Assembly: GCA_963803295.1 (NCBI GenBank)
Contig: CAWDMC010000022.1
Coordinates: 124,001 to 188,000 of the forward strand
Source: CAWDMC01 sp963803295
GTDB taxonomy: Bacteria > Acidobacteriota > Terriglobia > UBA7540
Direction: 5' to 3'
DNA length: 64,000 nucleotides
In this document: one piece after another, positions 63,285 through 64,000 of the stretch
How the letters are laid out: each line of letters starts with the position of its first letter
How positions within the stretch are numbered: the first letter of the stretch is position 1
Position numbers and translations under genes: made by a program
Notes under the pieces: model-generated
Told to the model about the DNA's origin: nothing
What the model saw: the letters and a program-made list of their open reading frames with translations, nothing else
Database searches by the model: none

Positions 63285-64000
63285 ATGAGACGAACCGGAA
63301 TCATCATGGGTATCCTCGGTGTAGTCGTCGCGACGGTGTCGACGTTCGCCAGCCAGCCTAGGGCGGGGCCAACCGCTCCAAGGGCGCGCCTGGACACGAT
63401 TACAATCGACTATCCGCTCCAGGGATCGATTTTCCCGCCTGAGATCACTCCCCCTACATTTATTTGGCGCGACGCAGCGGAACATAGTACCCGATGGCGG
63501 ATCGACTTTACGTTTGGGGACGATTCACCCAGCATCCGCGTGGAATCGCGCGGTGAGCCGATGCGCGTCGGTGAGATCGACCCACGTTGCGTCTCGGAAA
63601 CGAATGAACTGCAGAAGCTCACGCCCCAGCAGGCAGCGGCACACACTTGGACTCCGGATACTGAGACTTGGGAGATTTTCAAGAAGCATTCGCTGGCGGA
63701 CGCAGCAGCCGTGACAATCACCGGGTTCAGCGAGAGCCAGCCCCACAAGGCGCTCTCCCGTGGCCAAGTTGCCATTCAGACATCAAAGGACCGGGTCGGC
63801 GCACCGGTATTCTACCGGGACGTGCCTTTGATGCCGTCGGCGACGGCTAAGGGGATCATCCAGCCCCTGAGCCCGGACAAGGTCTATCTGGTTCAGTGGC
63901 GGGTGCGCAACATCGGCGAGCCGCAGAGCCGGGTGGTTCTGAAAGACATGCCCACCTGCGCCAATTGTCATTCCTTCTCTCTAGACGGCAAGACTATGGG
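63285..64000 (+). CDS. Exported protein with a CxxCH haem motif (3' partial)
   Basis: Open from ATG 63285, after GGAAGAGAG, to the right edge (238 codons and still open). It starts with a signal peptide (MGILGVVVATVSTFASQ). A beta-rich region follows (ITIDYPLQGSIFPPEITPP, TFIWRDAAEHSTRWRIDF), and a CANCH motif lies at about residue 226, suited to covalent c-type haem binding. A beta-sandwich plus single CxxCH often precedes PD40/WD40-like beta-propeller repeats in Acidobacteriota and Planctomycetes; those would lie beyond the window. Divergent from the TPR gene. Confidence 0.7.
   Translation, partial: MRRTGIIMGILGVVVATVSTFASQPRAGPTAPRARLDTITIDYPLQGSIFPPEITPPTFIWRDAAEHSTRWRIDFTFGDDSPSIRVESRGEPMRVGEIDPRCVSETNELQKLTPQQAAAHTWTPDTETWEIFKKHSLADAAAVTITGFSESQPHKALSRGQVAIQTSKDRVGAPVFYRDVPLMPSATAKGIIQPLSPDKVYLVQWRVRNIGEPQSRVVLKDMPTCANCHSFSLDGKTM

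Overview
The window is GC-rich bacterial chromosome, probably from an Acidobacteriota member (soil, Terriglobia/Solibacteres-like). This is inferred from gene content, not from a marker gene: large secreted TPR proteins, a TMTC-like membrane TPR protein beside type IV pilin genes, a clustered pentose-phosphate operon with opcA, a PGI of the transaldolase-fusion type, many secreted glycoside hydrolases, and a c-type haem motif in a secreted protein. No rRNA, tRNA, CRISPR array or prophage was recognised.

Layout. (1) 0-14 kb is a carbohydrate region full of wreckage: a six-hairpin glycosidase running in from the left edge; abutting fragments of a DUF123 protein, a GH78 rhamnosidase and an HRDC domain; a SelW-like protein; a multiply frameshifted M50 protease; a frameshifted GH38 mannosidase with a discoidin domain; two PepSY-type membrane proteins; a UvrD fragment; and an intact GH97. 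(2) 14.2-20 kb is a compact chaperone operon: large helical-repeat protein, J-like protein whose HPD reads PPD, GrpE-like protein, Hsp70, small zinc-ribbon protein. A group II intron remnant follows. (3) 20.7-27 kb holds secreted proteins (TPR protein, aryl-sulfate sulfotransferase), a PhyH dioxygenase, a chimeric sigma-factor pseudogene and an IS630 fragment. (4) 27-35 kb on the minus strand is a pilus/envelope region: PilR-like regulator, pilin with a sigma-54 promoter, second frameshifted pilin, one-chain ABC transporter, small TPR protein, TMTC-like protein. (5) 35-47.4 kb on the minus strand encodes the oxidative and non-oxidative pentose phosphate pathway: tkt, tal, pgi, zwf, opcA, pgl, rpe, then a Tat-exported GH127-like protein. 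(6) 47.8-64 kb carries a hybrid histidine kinase, a membrane dipeptidase, two cyclophilins, an ECF sigma/anti-sigma/Spy-like trio, an XRE regulator, guaA, leuS (split by a frameshift), a second PhyH protein, a TPR protein and a divergent haem-motif protein cut by the right edge.

How the genes work together. The PPP genes give a full route from glucose-6-phosphate through NADPH production to sugar interconversion, with OpcA predicted to support Zwf. The pilin, PilR and TMTC genes suggest sigma-54-controlled pilins that may be glycosylated. The chaperone operon is the best candidate for a little-described system. Several frameshifts, including one in the essential gene leuS, mean that part of the apparent gene decay could be consensus error.
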